A stretch of DNA of 64,000 bases from CAIYZT01 sp947461435 (GCA_965284435.1 OZ260083.1:2852001-2916000), one strand, 5' to 3'. Positions 18,153 through 27,710 are shown, counted from the stretch's first letter. A program made the numbers and translations. Notes: generated from the letters alone by a model not told the origin.

Positions 18153-20390
18153 ATGGCCAAAGATTGTGCTTTGCTACCAGCGTTTGAGTCACTTGAGGGT
18201 GAAGAATTAAGACATAGCCGCGCTTCGTACGCGGATTTTCTTAATCTTATAAATATCGCGGAAGCTCAGCAGGACCGAGTATGGCTCAATTGGGTTGACC
18301 GTGCCGCCGTCAAGATGTTTCCGAAGGATATGGAGCTTGTAGCACGTTGGATGCTGCATGAATCCATCGTGGGAAATCAGACGGTTGTGCGCAATCTGCG
18401 GGCCGTGATTTTAAGCGTACCCGCCAAAGACCGATCCGGACTGACGTTTTATGACGCCTTGATCCGGTCTGACTTTCTACTTGGCAATACGGATGAGGGA
18501 AACCTTCGCCTCAGCGACATGATCGATCTTTATCCAGATCATGACGCCAGCCACGCAAGGGTTGCGCAGCTGTATGGGCTGATGGCGGTGGGCCAGATTG
18601 ATTTGGCTGTCGAGATTGTGCGCGCCCTTCCCGTACACAACAACGTCTACCTGACCCGCGCGGTGATGGAGGTCTTGTGCCGGGCTGGGTTCAATAGCGA
18701 AGTCGTGGAACTGGTCAACAGCACGGGCGGATTACAGGCCCGAGAGGATATGGATGAAGCCTATCTGTACCTGTCAGCTTTAGAACAGTTGGGGCGGCTT
18801 GCAGAATGTGTGGCCGAAGGTTCAACCTATTTGGCGCAGCACCCCCAAGCGCCAAAAGTGATCCATATGTTGCGGCAAGTGGCGATACGGCTGGACCGGC
18901 TTGCCGAAACGATGCCGCTTTTGACCTATTGCGCCGAGACCATGATGGACCGGGCCGAGGGGATAGAACTGCGCGCGTTGATCGCGCTGGACGTGGATGA
19001 CTATGACCTTGCGCGCACGACGATGGGAAAGCTGCCCGATCAAAACAATGAAAACACGCGCCGCCTTTGGCTGAGCCTTGCGGTGACCGATCCGTCAACG
19101 CCGCGCCGTCAGGCCCATAAGGCCTATGAGGCGTACCGCGCCTTGAATGTGGTGCATGCGGGCCCGGAAATGCAGTACTGCAGCTATCTTCTGAACGCCG
19201 CGCGCAGCCAGAAGGACCTTGCAAAGGCGCTGGCCCTTGTTGAGGGCCAAGTTGATCGGGCGTTGGGAAATGCCTATTTCTATCGCCTGTATTGCAGCCT
19301 TTTGATTGCGTGCAACAGGCATGATGATGCAAAGCGGGTCTTTGAGGCGCTGCCGCAGGCCACTAAGGACCAGCGTCATTGCGCCGAAATTGGCCTGTAT
19401 TTCCGCCAAGCGGGCGGAGATCATGACGGTGTGATCGATGCTTGGCGCACGCATGCCAAATCTGGCGGTTACCGCGTATTTTCGTCTGAAACCGTTCCTG
19501 CAGAACCGGCAAAATCACCGATGCCTGACGTCACCGGCAAGGTCGTCGTTTTTGCGGTGGTGTTTAACGGGATCGACTATGTCGAACGCTTCGTGTCGCA
19601 TTACCGCGCCTTGGGCGTGACGAGTTTTGTGATCGTCGATAACGCGTCGACCGATGGAACGCGCGCGTTTCTTTTGGATCAGCCAGATGTTCTACTGTAC
19701 GATCATGCGGGCAGTTTCCGGGCATCGGCGCATGGCGTGATGTGGATCAACCCCTTGATCCAATTGCATGCGCAGGGCAAATGGGCGCTGTTCGTGGATA
19801 TTGACGAACATCTGGTTTTCCCAGGTTCAGACACCGGGCGCAGCCTGAACGATCTGGTTGGTTATGCAGAGGCCACCGGTGCAAGGTGTTTTGGGTCTTT
19901 CATGTTGGATCTGTTCGCCACGGCAGGATCCGCGACCGAAGGATTCGGCGGGCACAGGTACTTTGACAAGACCTATGTAACCTTTGACACCGTTGTACCG
20001 CCCTATCGCAGCATTCAGGGCGGGGTCCGCGGGCGGTTGACCGGACGGCAGTTTCTGATCACCAAGTCGCCCTTGGTTCAGGTCGATCCCGATGTCATTT
20101 TCCTTGAAAACAATCATCTGCATACCCATGTGCCGGTCTGCGACATCTCGACGGCCCTGCTGCATTACAAATTTGTCGGCGATGCCACGGCGCGGTTCCA
20201 AGAGGCGGTTGATCGGGGCGAGCATTTTCTGGGTGGGCGGTTTTACCGGGACATGCTGGCGCGGTTCAATGGCGCCGGCATTCGGCGCGGACTTTGGTCG
20301 CGCAAGTACCGTGGATCAGACCAATTGCGCCGAATGGGTTTGATCAAGACATCCCAGAAATGGGATTCGTGGAGCAAGGACAACAATTGA
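18153..20390 (+). CDS. Glycosyltransferase (GT-A, Glyco_tranf_2_4 type) with long helical N-terminal domain
   Basis: 745 residues. The first ~430 are helix-rich and look like degenerate TPR-type repeats. From about 455 a GT-A domain begins: VVVFAVVFNGIDYVERFVSH, then IVDNASTDGTRAF, then FVDIDEHLVF, the DxD-type metal site. Later HYKF and a basic tail fit the PF13704 type of transferase. It probably works in the cytoplasm on a surface polysaccharide. The module near 50-100 (WLNWVDRAAVKMFPKDMEL) reappears in the small gene at 22245. Confidence 0.75.
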   Translation: MAKDCALLPAFESLEGEELRHSRASYADFLNLINIAEAQQDRVWLNWVDRAAVKMFPKDMELVARWMLHESIVGNQTVVRNLRAVILSVPAKDRSGLTFYDALIRSDFLLGNTDEGNLRLSDMIDLYPDHDASHARVAQLYGLMAVGQIDLAVEIVRALPVHNNVYLTRAVMEVLCRAGFNSEVVELVNSTGGLQAREDMDEAYLYLSALEQLGRLAECVAEGSTYLAQHPQAPKVIHMLRQVAIRLDRLAETMPLLTYCAETMMDRAEGIELRALIALDVDDYDLARTTMGKLPDQNNENTRRLWLSLAVTDPSTPRRQAHKAYEAYRALNVVHAGPEMQYCSYLLNAARSQKDLAKALALVEGQVDRALGNAYFYRLYCSLLIACNRHDDAKRVFEALPQATKDQRHCAEIGLYFRQAGGDHDGVIDAWRTHAKSGGYRVFSSETVPAEPAKSPMPDVTGKVVVFAVVFNGIDYVERFVSHYRALGVTSFVIVDNASTDGTRAFLLDQPDVLLYDHAGSFRASAHGVMWINPLIQLHAQGKWALFVDIDEHLVFPGSDTGRSLNDLVGYAEATGARCFGSFMLDLFATAGSATEGFGGHRYFDKTYVTFDTVVPPYRSIQGGVRGRLTGRQFLITKSPLVQVDPDVIFLENNHLHTHVPVCDISTALLHYKFVGDATARFQEAVDRGEHFLGGRFYRDMLARFNGAGIRRGLWSRKYRGSDQLRRMGLIKTSQKWDSWSKDNN

Positions 20391-20391
20391 G

Positions 20392-22248
20392 ATGGCAGAT
20401 TTGAAAGAAATCCTGATCATTACCGCAGGGCGGTCGGGATCAAATTTGCTGTGCAATCAGCTGCTTGGCCTTGAAAGCAATGCCGGCATGTATGAGATCA
20501 TGTCTCAAGACGGGTTGAATGGTCTTGAACTTTATCCTGATCTTTTGAAGCGCACATCGATGGATTTGTTGGGGTTCGAGGCGGACAAGTCTGACCAAGT
20601 CATGATTGACGCCCGCAATGCAGACAAAGTTGCATGCGTCGATGTGTTGGCTCGAAACGCTGCCGCCGCTGGTTTCACCTCGATGTCTTACAAGGTGACA
20701 GAATACCAGATGAAGAACGAGGATATCGGTCAAATTCTGGCGCGGCCGCAAATTCGGGTGATTTTTTTGACGCGCAAGCGGATTGATCGCCACATTTCCT
20801 TGATCAAGGGTACGGCGAAGAAAACCTTTATCAAAGAGGATACCACCGACTTTCGCCCCCACATGGACCTTTCCGGATTTTTGAAAGAAAGCTTCCTCAT
20901 GGATCAATTCTATGAGGAGTGCCTTGCACATGTGCGCGAACGAGGTGTGCCTTTTGCGACCTTGACCTACGATGACGATTTGGATTTGCCTAATGATGAG
21001 CGTTTGACGCACCTCACAGCGGCATTGTCAAAGATTGGCGTTGATCCCCAATTCAAGACCAGCGCAACCGCAGGCTGGATGGTCAAGCAAGACAAGAACC
21101 CGAACTGGCGTGACAAGATTTCGAATGGCTTTGACATTGCCGCGGGGCTAAGCGGTTTGGGACTGGCTGATTATGCGGAACAATCACCGTTGTTGGATCT
21201 GATTGCGCACCGATCAACCGAGCTGTTCGTGGCCGCGTCCCCTCGGGACAATAGCTTTTTGGAAAGACGCGGCTGGTTTTTGGCATTGAACCGCGATCCG
21301 GTGATCACCTTCACGGCGGTCCAGTTCAATCGCAGTGTTTTGGCAGACTGGATGGGGACTGGAGCGCCCGCTTTTGGGACGCGCAGGGGGATTCACTTTC
21401 TCAAGCCGACATGGAGCATGGAAGTTCAAAACCTGGCAGAATTTGCCGGGTCGATTCACATGGCCGAAGCCGCCAATCCGGGGCATGTTTTTTGCGTGTT
21501 GAACGTTTCCGACCGCGAGGCTGAGATTTATGCCAAACTTCAGATCAAGACCGTTCGGTGCGATTATCTTATGTTTATGGACGAAGACACTTGGTCGTTG
21601 ATGGATGAGCCCCATCCTGAGGTTCCGATGTCAAAGGCGCTGTATGTTGCGCAGATGAAACCTTACAAGAACCATCATCTTGCGGCGAAGCTTGATGCGC
21701 CGTTGTTTGTTTACGGCGATCCGAACACGGAAATCGCCAAATCGTACTTTGATTTGGCGAAAAAGACGAACCCGACGGGTCTTTTCTTGAACCATCATCT
21801 TGGGCAGGGTGCGTATAGACGTTTCAATCCGGCAGAGATCCGGCAGATTATGGCGCGGGCGGGCGTGAAAGTGGCGCTATCGACCGTTGAAGGAGCCATG
21901 CGGGCGGCAACCGAGGCCTTGTTGGCCGGCCTGCCTGTGGTCGCGGTTCCCTCGCTGGGGGGACGCTCGGCCTTCTTTACTTCAGATACCGCGCTGATCG
22001 TGGAGCCGACCCCCGAGGCCGTGCGCCAAGGGGTAGACGACATGTTGGCGCGGCGTTTGAACAAGAACGATGTGCGCCGCGCCACTTTGGACTTGATCCA
22101 CAAAGCGCGCAAAGTTTTCTTTGAAGATGCCAACCGGATCATTCAAGCACATTTGGGGCCGGTGGCGCCTGAGTTGACATTAAAGCCGCTGATAGGGTTC
22201 GTCCAAAGGCTGGACCTTATGAAAACGATGATCGAGGATCTGGAATGA
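20392..22248 (+). CDS. Fusion protein: Stf0-type sulfotransferase plus GT-B glycosyltransferase-like domain
   Basis: 618 residues. The N-terminal ~230 residues begin ILIITAGRSGSNLLCNQLLG, the PAPS-binding loop of Stf0-type sulfotransferases, with RVIFLTRKRIDRHISLIKG as the 3'-phosphate site. The C-terminal ~250 residues have GT-B features: a short basic stretch (MKPYKNHHLAAKL) and EGAMRAATEALLAGLPVVA, which holds the E-x7-E motif of retaining transferases. One chain could therefore both add a sugar and sulfate it, although the middle is unassigned. It starts two bases after the preceding gene and overlaps the next by 4. Confidence 0.72.
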   Translation: MADLKEILIITAGRSGSNLLCNQLLGLESNAGMYEIMSQDGLNGLELYPDLLKRTSMDLLGFEADKSDQVMIDARNADKVACVDVLARNAAAAGFTSMSYKVTEYQMKNEDIGQILARPQIRVIFLTRKRIDRHISLIKGTAKKTFIKEDTTDFRPHMDLSGFLKESFLMDQFYEECLAHVRERGVPFATLTYDDDLDLPNDERLTHLTAALSKIGVDPQFKTSATAGWMVKQDKNPNWRDKISNGFDIAAGLSGLGLADYAEQSPLLDLIAHRSTELFVAASPRDNSFLERRGWFLALNRDPVITFTAVQFNRSVLADWMGTGAPAFGTRRGIHFLKPTWSMEVQNLAEFAGSIHMAEAANPGHVFCVLNVSDREAEIYAKLQIKTVRCDYLMFMDEDTWSLMDEPHPEVPMSKALYVAQMKPYKNHHLAAKLDAPLFVYGDPNTEIAKSYFDLAKKTNPTGLFLNHHLGQGAYRRFNPAEIRQIMARAGVKVALSTVEGAMRAATEALLAGLPVVAVPSLGGRSAFFTSDTALIVEPTPEAVRQGVDDMLARRLNKNDVRRATLDLIHKARKVFFEDANRIIQAHLGPVAPELTLKPLIGFVQRLDLMKTMIEDLE

Positions 22249-22586
22249 TTGCGTTTGACAGCCCCGACGGCCTTGAGCTTCGCGCGAAAGGAATTCCGCG
22301 CGCAGCCCTTATGGCGCTTTGGTATTGCGCCTTGAATACCCGATCAACCGGCTGGGCGGACTGGGCCGAAGCGAAAGCCATGCGCCAGTTTCCCGAAGAC
22401 CTTATTGTCTTGGCGCTGCGATTTTTAAAGGCCCTGAATGAGGGGGATGTTCGGCGCTCGCGTCTGCTTTGGGTGGTGTTCTCGTCCTATCCAGTGGCCA
22501 CTTCGCCCAGCCGCATCGTTCGCGAGATTGACGCTTTGGCCCGTCAGGCGATGGCGGCAATGACAGAAGAGACAAAGGCGATCTGA
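22245..22586 (+). CDS. Hypothetical protein resembling part of the adjacent glycosyltransferase
   Basis: 113 residues, starting as ATGA overlapped with the fusion gene. The stretch WADWAEAKAMRQFPEDLIVLALRF parallels WLNWVDRAAVKMFPKDMELVARWM in the 745-residue protein: W-x-x-W, FP-x-D and the following helix are shared, and a S-x-P segment follows in both. It is either a stand-alone copy of that helical module or a remnant of a partly duplicated gene. Function is unknown. Confidence 0.6.
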   Translation: MIAFDSPDGLELRAKGIPRAALMALWYCALNTRSTGWADWAEAKAMRQFPEDLIVLALRFLKALNEGDVRRSRLLWVVFSSYPVATSPSRIVREIDALARQAMAAMTEETKAI

Positions 22587-22631
22587 CAGCCTTGCGGACC
22601 GCTGCCAGATCGCCACACTACTTGCCCTGAA

Positions 22632-23552
22632 TCAGGTGCGGCCAAGAAGCGCGTCTATTTCGGCCCGCGATGGCATCGACGGCGCGGTGCCCGCCCGCGT
22701 GACCGAGATTCCGGCCGTTGCATTGCCAAAGCGAACCGCTGTGACTGGGCTTTGCCCTTCGGCCAAAGCGGCGGCAAATCCACCGTTGAACGCGTCGCCC
22801 GCGCCCGTTGTTTCCACAACGGCACCGGCGCTGACGATGGGAACATGCACGGTCTGCGTGCCGTCATGGTACAACACGCCTTGCGCACCCAAAGTGATGA
22901 TGGCCACTTTGGCCCCCTTGACGCGCAACACCTTGGCGGCCTCCAGCGCGCTGTCGGGGCCAGTTACAACCACACCTGTCAGAGCTTCGGCCTCGGTCTC
23001 GTTGGGGGTGACATAATCGCACTGCGCCAGCATCCCTTCGGGCAGGGCTGCGGCCGGTGCGGGATTGAGAATGGTCACAACGCCTGCAGCGCGCGCCATC
23101 TTCAGGGCATAGAACGCCACGTCGATGGGCTGTTCAAGCTGCGTCAGGAAGACATCGGCCCCTTCGATCAAGGCGCGGTTGCGATCGACATCCATGGTTG
23201 AAATCTGGGCCGCGGCGCCCGGACTGATGATGATGGCATTGTTACCTGTCGCTTCTTCGATAAAGATATAAGCCGCGCCGGTATAGCTGCCGGGATCCTG
23301 CACAACGGCGGGAGTGACGCCCGCCTTTTTCCAAGTCGACAGGGCCATTTCGGCGAAGTCATCTTGCCCAAGGCGCGAGATGAAATGCGTCTGGGCCCCC
23401 GCCTTCGCCGAAGCGACGGATTGGTTTGACCCTTTGCCACCCGGCCCTAAGACAAAGCTGTTCCCAAGGATGGTTTCGCCCATTTTCGGCTGCCGCGCCG
23501 CGCGGTAGGCGGTATCGGCAACAAAAACGCCCAGATTTACAACCTTACCCAT
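22632..23552 (-). CDS. rbsK: PfkB-family sugar kinase, ribokinase-like
   Basis: 306 residues. The PfkB signatures are GGKGSNQSVASAKAG (N-terminal substrate and lid loop, about 38-52) and ETTGAGDAFNGGFAAAL (anion hole and catalytic Asp, about 246-262). NPAPAAALP and TPNETEAEALTG are as in RbsK. It phosphorylates a furanose sugar in the cytoplasm. It is the last gene of the operon ATPase, SGNH hydrolase, RbsD/FucU, kinase, whose promoter carries operator copy 1. The real sugar is not proven to be ribose. Confidence 0.83.
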   Translation of the reverse strand: MGKVVNLGVFVADTAYRAARQPKMGETILGNSFVLGPGGKGSNQSVASAKAGAQTHFISRLGQDDFAEMALSTWKKAGVTPAVVQDPGSYTGAAYIFIEEATGNNAIIISPGAAAQISTMDVDRNRALIEGADVFLTQLEQPIDVAFYALKMARAAGVVTILNPAPAAALPEGMLAQCDYVTPNETEAEALTGVVVTGPDSALEAAKVLRVKGAKVAIITLGAQGVLYHDGTQTVHVPIVSAGAVVETTGAGDAFNGGFAAALAEGQSPVTAVRFGNATAGISVTRAGTAPSMPSRAEIDALLGRT

Positions 23553-23555
23553 GTC

Positions 23556-24008
23556 TCATGCCTCCGGCGGGATCACGCCCTTGCGAAAGATGAAACAGCC
23601 ATAAAACCGACGCTCGCCGGTTTGAATGACGGCATAAGCAGACTTGGCCCGCTCGTAAAAATCAAAGCGTTCAATGCCGATCATCGGGCGTGATCTGCCT
23701 TCGGCCAGATCGATGGCAGCCTGAACTTCGGCCTGAACCGGCGGGACAGATGCCGGATCGCCGACAATTTCCATGCGGCCGGCAAAATCATCGACGAAGG
23801 TATCCAAGGGCAGCAGGGACAAAACCGCTTCGGCCGCCTCGGCGCAGGTCAGATTCTCCATGCGCAAAAGCTCTCCCATGACGGTTTGACGCGCGATGGA
23901 ATCGGACGGAAAGTTGGTGTCAGCGATCACAAGGGTGTCGCCGTGGCCCATGGCGCGCAGGGCATAAAGCACCTCGGCGTTCAGCCGGTTGTCGATCTTT
24001 TTCAGCAT
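23556..24008 (-). CDS. RbsD/FucU-family sugar mutarotase, copy 1
   Basis: 150 residues. Features of the family are RAMGHGDTLVIADTNFPSDS near the N-terminus (catalytic His in GHGD), LDTFVDDFAGRME in the middle and the ending RFYGCFIFRKGVI. RbsD/FucU proteins interconvert the anomers of ribose or fucose so that the kinase or isomerase receives the right form. The length (about 150) and the Y-G-C-F ending are closer to FucU than to RbsD. A second copy lies at 32914-33369. Confidence 0.87.
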   Translation of the reverse strand: MLKKIDNRLNAEVLYALRAMGHGDTLVIADTNFPSDSIARQTVMGELLRMENLTCAEAAEAVLSLLPLDTFVDDFAGRMEIVGDPASVPPVQAEVQAAIDLAEGRSRPMIGIERFDFYERAKSAYAVIQTGERRFYGCFIFRKGVIPPEA

Positions 24009-24042
24009 GGATCCCCCCGAAAGTCTGGTCCTGCGCGGCGCG

Positions 24043-24708
24043 TCAGGACGTGAAAAAATGGTCGTTCACTTCGCGCGCAATGGCAAGGCCCAAGGTAACC
24101 TGCGCTTGGGCGGAAAAATGGATGCCGTCAATGGGCGAGGCCTGAACGATCTGTCCGCCGTCCAGCATGCGCTGGCCATTTCGGGCGCACATCTCGGCGC
24201 AGGCCGCCCCAAGGCCAATAGATTTGGCAGCGCCGCCTTGAAACATTTGGGCCAGATCGCCCACTTCCATGATCGGAGGGGGACAGATGACCAAGCACTG
24301 CGGTGCGCTTCCGCCCGGTCCGGCGGCAGAGGACCGCACAACCCCCGCCAGCCGGCCAATGCTGGCCGCAATATCCCACGGCGTCAGCGAAAACCGATGT
24401 TTGAGATCATTCGTGCCCAGCATCAAGATGACCAGATCGAGGGGCCGGTGACTTTCCAATATGGCGGGAAGCACGGTCAGACCGTTGCGATGCGCCCCTT
24501 CGACGGGATCATCGTGCACGGTGGTGCGCCCCGGCAGGCCTTCGGCGATCACCTCGGCGGCGGCGGCAAGGGACTTGGCCATGACTGAGGGCCAGCGTGC
24601 AGCATGGTCAAAACGGCCATCGTCCGACAGGTTGTGCATCGGCATAGTGCCAAAGGTGTTGCTGTCGCCATAACACAGGATGGTCTTGGTCATGATTGTT
24701 GCGATCAT
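24043..24708 (-). CDS. SGNH/GDSL-type hydrolase
   Basis: 221 residues. Block I is CYGDSNTFGTMP with the nucleophile Ser, block III is LGTNDLKHRF, and block V is PIDGIHFSAQAQ with the Asp-His pair. The family includes carbohydrate esterases such as acetyl-xylan esterase, which fits a sugar operon: the enzyme may remove acyl groups from an imported sugar. The ATG start overlaps the ATPase stop as ATGA; an internal ATG five codons later is possible. No signal peptide is seen, so it acts in the cytoplasm. Confidence 0.8.
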   Translation of the reverse strand: MIATIMTKTILCYGDSNTFGTMPMHNLSDDGRFDHAARWPSVMAKSLAAAAEVIAEGLPGRTTVHDDPVEGAHRNGLTVLPAILESHRPLDLVILMLGTNDLKHRFSLTPWDIAASIGRLAGVVRSSAAGPGGSAPQCLVICPPPIMEVGDLAQMFQGGAAKSIGLGAACAEMCARNGQRMLDGGQIVQASPIDGIHFSAQAQVTLGLAIAREVNDHFFTS

Positions 24709-25757
24709 TCGAGCCGCAGGCCGGTTTCCGTGTCAAACAGGTGCATCACAGAAGGATCTGGCGCGAGAGTGATCTTGTCACCGGGTTTGAAGCCGTGACG
24801 TTCGCGGAACACGGCCACAATCTCGCGCGCGCCCGTGCGCGCCAGAATGTGGGTTTCCGACCCTGTCGGCTCGACCACCACCACCTCGGCGGGAATGCCT
24901 CTTTCGGCCAGATGCAAATGTTCCGGACGAAAGCCAAGCGTGACCTTGCGCCCTGCGGCAAGACCGGGATGTCCGGGCAAGGGCAGCGAGAAGGTTTCGC
25001 CAACAAATCCAGCAGGCCCCACCTCGCCCTCGATCAGGTTCATCGCCGGAGAGCCGATGAATCCGGCCACAAAAAGATTGGCCGGGCGGTCATAAAGATC
25101 AAGCGGGGCACCAACTTGGGAGATGCGCCCATCGCGCATGACCACGATCTTGTCTGCCATTGTCATCGCTTCGATCTGGTCATGGGTGACATAGACGGTC
25201 GTGGTTTTGAGACGCTGATGAAGCTCGCGGATTTCAGAGCGCATCTGGACCCGCAATTTGGCATCGAGGTTCGACAAGGGTTCATCAAACAGGAACACTT
25301 GGGGATCGCGCACAATGGCGCGGCCCATTGCGACACGTTGCCGCTGACCGCCCGACAATTCGCGCGGATAACGCCCCAGATAGGGTGTCAGACCCAAAAT
25401 CTCGGCCGCACGGGCGACTCGGGTGTCGATTTCGGTTCTGGTCATGCCGCGCATCTTAAGAGCAAAGCCCATGTTCGCGCCGACCGTCTTGTGCGGGTAA
25501 AGCGCGTAGTTTTGAAACACCATGGCGATGTCACGTTCGGCGGGGGGCAGATTGTTCACGACCTTTTCGCCGATGGCTATGGTGCCTGATGTGATCGCCT
25601 CTAGCCCGGCAATCATGCGCAACAAAGTGGACTTGCCGCAGCCAGACGGGCCGACGAGCACCACAAATTCCCCATTGCGAATATCGACATCGACGCCGTG
25701 TACCACGGGATGCGCCCCGTAAGATTTGCGCAAGTCGCGGATCGTGACCTCTGCCAT
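24705..25757 (-). CDS. Sugar ABC transporter ATPase, UgpC/MalK type
   Basis: 350 residues. Walker A GPSGCGKSTLLRMIAG (about 36-51), signature LSGGQRQRVAMGRAI, Walker B FLFDEPLSNLDAKL, switch His in VTHDQIEAMT, and the TOBE domain ending PSVMHLFDTETGLRLE. It is the shared-energy subunit for the permeases encoded at 30894-32914, although it is divergent from and several kilobases away from them. The first gene of its operon starts 93 bases downstream of operator copy 1. Confidence 0.88.
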   Translation of the reverse strand: MAEVTIRDLRKSYGAHPVVHGVDVDIRNGEFVVLVGPSGCGKSTLLRMIAGLEAITSGTIAIGEKVVNNLPPAERDIAMVFQNYALYPHKTVGANMGFALKMRGMTRTEIDTRVARAAEILGLTPYLGRYPRELSGGQRQRVAMGRAIVRDPQVFLFDEPLSNLDAKLRVQMRSEIRELHQRLKTTTVYVTHDQIEAMTMADKIVVMRDGRISQVGAPLDLYDRPANLFVAGFIGSPAMNLIEGEVGPAGFVGETFSLPLPGHPGLAAGRKVTLGFRPEHLHLAERGIPAEVVVVEPTGSETHILARTGAREIVAVFRERHGFKPGDKITLAPDPSVMHLFDTETGLRLE

Positions 25758-25849
25758 ATCGCCCCCATAGACAAAACCTGCGGCACCCTATGGACGCCGC
25801 CCTTGGGCACAGTCGTAGCGAAAGGGAGGAAGGCTGTCCATCGCCTAGA

Positions 25850-25865
25850 CATACTAACATGTTAG
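25850..25865 (-). promoter_or_regulatory. Regulon operator, copy 1 (CTAACATGTTAGTATG)
   Basis: The core 25854-25865 is the perfect palindrome CTAACATGTTAG; reading the minus strand, TATG follows. It lies between the divergent starts of the ATPase operon (25757) and the binding-protein gene (26027), so one site could control both. The same 16-base pattern recurs at 30881, 37524 and 40356. Confidence 0.82.
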
Positions 25866-26026
25866 GTTATTGACAGGTTTGATCAAGGCTGAGACAGTGA
25901 CCCTGTCCAGCTTGGAATACGCGCCAAAAATGGCTGACTTGCGGGAAAAGTATTCGGTGCGGTCGGGAGGGGCGGGAGGCCTGTCCTGATCTGTGTCTGA
26001 TGGTCATGACTTAACGGGAGGACTGA

Positions 26027-27658
26027 ATGAAAGAAGGACTTTACCATTACGCGGCCCAGTCAGCGATGACACGGCGGCGGATGCTGCAAGGGGCAACCGC
26101 CCTTGGCGGCTTTGCGGCCATGGGTGGCCTGTCGGCCCTTCCAGCGCTTGCGCAAGATGATCTGCGGGCCCAGCTTTTGGCGATTCCAGGGGTTGGCAAT
26201 GGCTCTCCGACGGAAGCTGATTGGCAAAAAGTGGGCGAGCTGTGCCTTGGCGCGACCAAGACCAACGTCGCTGAAGGCGAGTTTGCTGGCGTCGAGCTGA
26301 CCTTTTTCGGCATCAACAACAACGGTCTGCACAACATTCTGTTCCGCGGCCTGCTGAAGGGCTGGGAAACCTATACCGGCGCAAAGATCAACTGGATCGA
26401 TTTGGCGCAGGCCGACTATAACCCGCGTCTGCAGCAATCCATCGCCACTGGAACCGTCGACTTCGACATTCTGGCCATGGGCGCGCCTTTGGAAGGCGAC
26501 ACCGCTGGTCAGGGCCTGCTGGACGAAATGCCAGATTGGGTCAAAACCCAGATTGATATGGATGACTACGTGAGCTACTTGAAGGCGCCGGTTGGCACCT
26601 GGGCTGGCAAGACGTACCGGATCACGATCGACGGCGATTGCCATACCTTCGCGTACCGCAAGGATTACTTCGGCGACGGCGCGATTTCCGGCATGGCAGA
26701 CGCACCGACCACCTGGCAAGAGGTTCAGATGGTATCGCAGGCCGTGTCTGGCAAGACCGATCCGCTGACCGGTTCGGCCGCCTATGGCTATCTGGACGCG
26801 CTGAAGGGATGGGGTGGTTTCGGCTTCTACTTCCTGGAAGACCGTGCATCGGCCTATGCCAAGCACCCGGACGATCCAGCCTGGCTGTTTGACGCCGACA
26901 CGATGAAGCCGCGCGTGAACAACCCAGCTTGGGTTCAGGCGATTCAAGACGTGATGGACACGATGGCCGTTCTGCCGCCGGACCAGATCAACGCCGACCC
27001 CGGCACGACCGCCTTCCAGCAATTCCTTGCAGGAACCGGTTCGATGATCTGCTGGTGGGGCGACGTGGGTTCCAACGCCCGCACCTCGGACACCTCGGTT
27101 GTGGGCGATGTCATCGGGTTCTCGATCAACCCGGGTTCAGACAAGGTCTACAACTCCAAGACATCCGAGTGGGAAACCCCCGAAACGCCAAACTTTGCGC
27201 CCAACATGGCCTTCCTTGGCTGGGGCGTTTATGTGACCAACCGCGTGTCGGCAGACGAAAAGAAGCGAAAGGCAGCCTGGTCTGCAGCGGCCCATCTGGG
27301 CGGCAAAGATCTGTCCTTGTGGATGGCGGCCTATCCTTCGGGCTTCCAGCCATATCGCAACAGCCACTTCAACTATGACGAATGGGCTGCAGCGGGCTAT
27401 GACAAGGATTTTGTGGCAGATTACCTCGGCTCCAACGCCGACAGCTACAACCACCCGAACGCGGCCATTGAACCTCGTATCCCCGGCATCTTCCAATACT
27501 ACTCTGTTGCCGAGGACGAATTGGCCAAGGGCTTTGCCGGTCAATATGCGTCGGCTCAGGAAACGGCAGACGCCATTGCCGCCGCTTGGGAGAAGATCAC
27601 CGACCAGATCGGCCGTGACAGCCAGATTGCGCTGTACAAGGCCAGCTTGGGGATGTGA
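26027..27658 (+). CDS. Sugar-binding protein of an ABC transporter (SBP family 1)
   Basis: 543 residues with a GGGAGG site before the ATG. The N-terminus MTRRRMLQGATALGGFAAM (starting at residue 14) is a twin-arginine Tat signal with a cut near ALPALA. The mature protein has SBP family 1 features, including YDVLAMG-like FDILAMGAPLEGD, AYGYLDALKGWGGFGFYFLED and the later TTAFQQFLAGTGSMICWWGDVG. It is long for the family. It delivers the sugar to the permeases at 30894-32914. A terminator follows, so it is its own transcription unit. Codon use and G+C are similar to its neighbours. Confidence 0.85.
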   Translation: MKEGLYHYAAQSAMTRRRMLQGATALGGFAAMGGLSALPALAQDDLRAQLLAIPGVGNGSPTEADWQKVGELCLGATKTNVAEGEFAGVELTFFGINNNGLHNILFRGLLKGWETYTGAKINWIDLAQADYNPRLQQSIATGTVDFDILAMGAPLEGDTAGQGLLDEMPDWVKTQIDMDDYVSYLKAPVGTWAGKTYRITIDGDCHTFAYRKDYFGDGAISGMADAPTTWQEVQMVSQAVSGKTDPLTGSAAYGYLDALKGWGGFGFYFLEDRASAYAKHPDDPAWLFDADTMKPRVNNPAWVQAIQDVMDTMAVLPPDQINADPGTTAFQQFLAGTGSMICWWGDVGSNARTSDTSVVGDVIGFSINPGSDKVYNSKTSEWETPETPNFAPNMAFLGWGVYVTNRVSADEKKRKAAWSAAAHLGGKDLSLWMAAYPSGFQPYRNSHFNYDEWAAAGYDKDFVADYLGSNADSYNHPNAAIEPRIPGIFQYYSVAEDELAKGFAGQYASAQETADAIAAAWEKITDQIGRDSQIALYKASLGM

Positions 27659-27710
27659 TCAGGCACAGGGTGCGGGCCAACTGGCCCGCGCTTTGCCCCG
27701 GACAAAAGGA

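Noticed and set aside
17098..22586. Mobile-element attachment site at tRNA-Cys
   Set aside because: I looked for a repeat of the tRNA 3' end and for an integrase or transposase nearby and found neither, so an island is only suspected.
25531..25860. Open frame starting inside operator copy 1
   Set aside because: It is in another frame of the ATPase gene, and its ATG is part of the conserved operator, so it is a coincidence of the motif.
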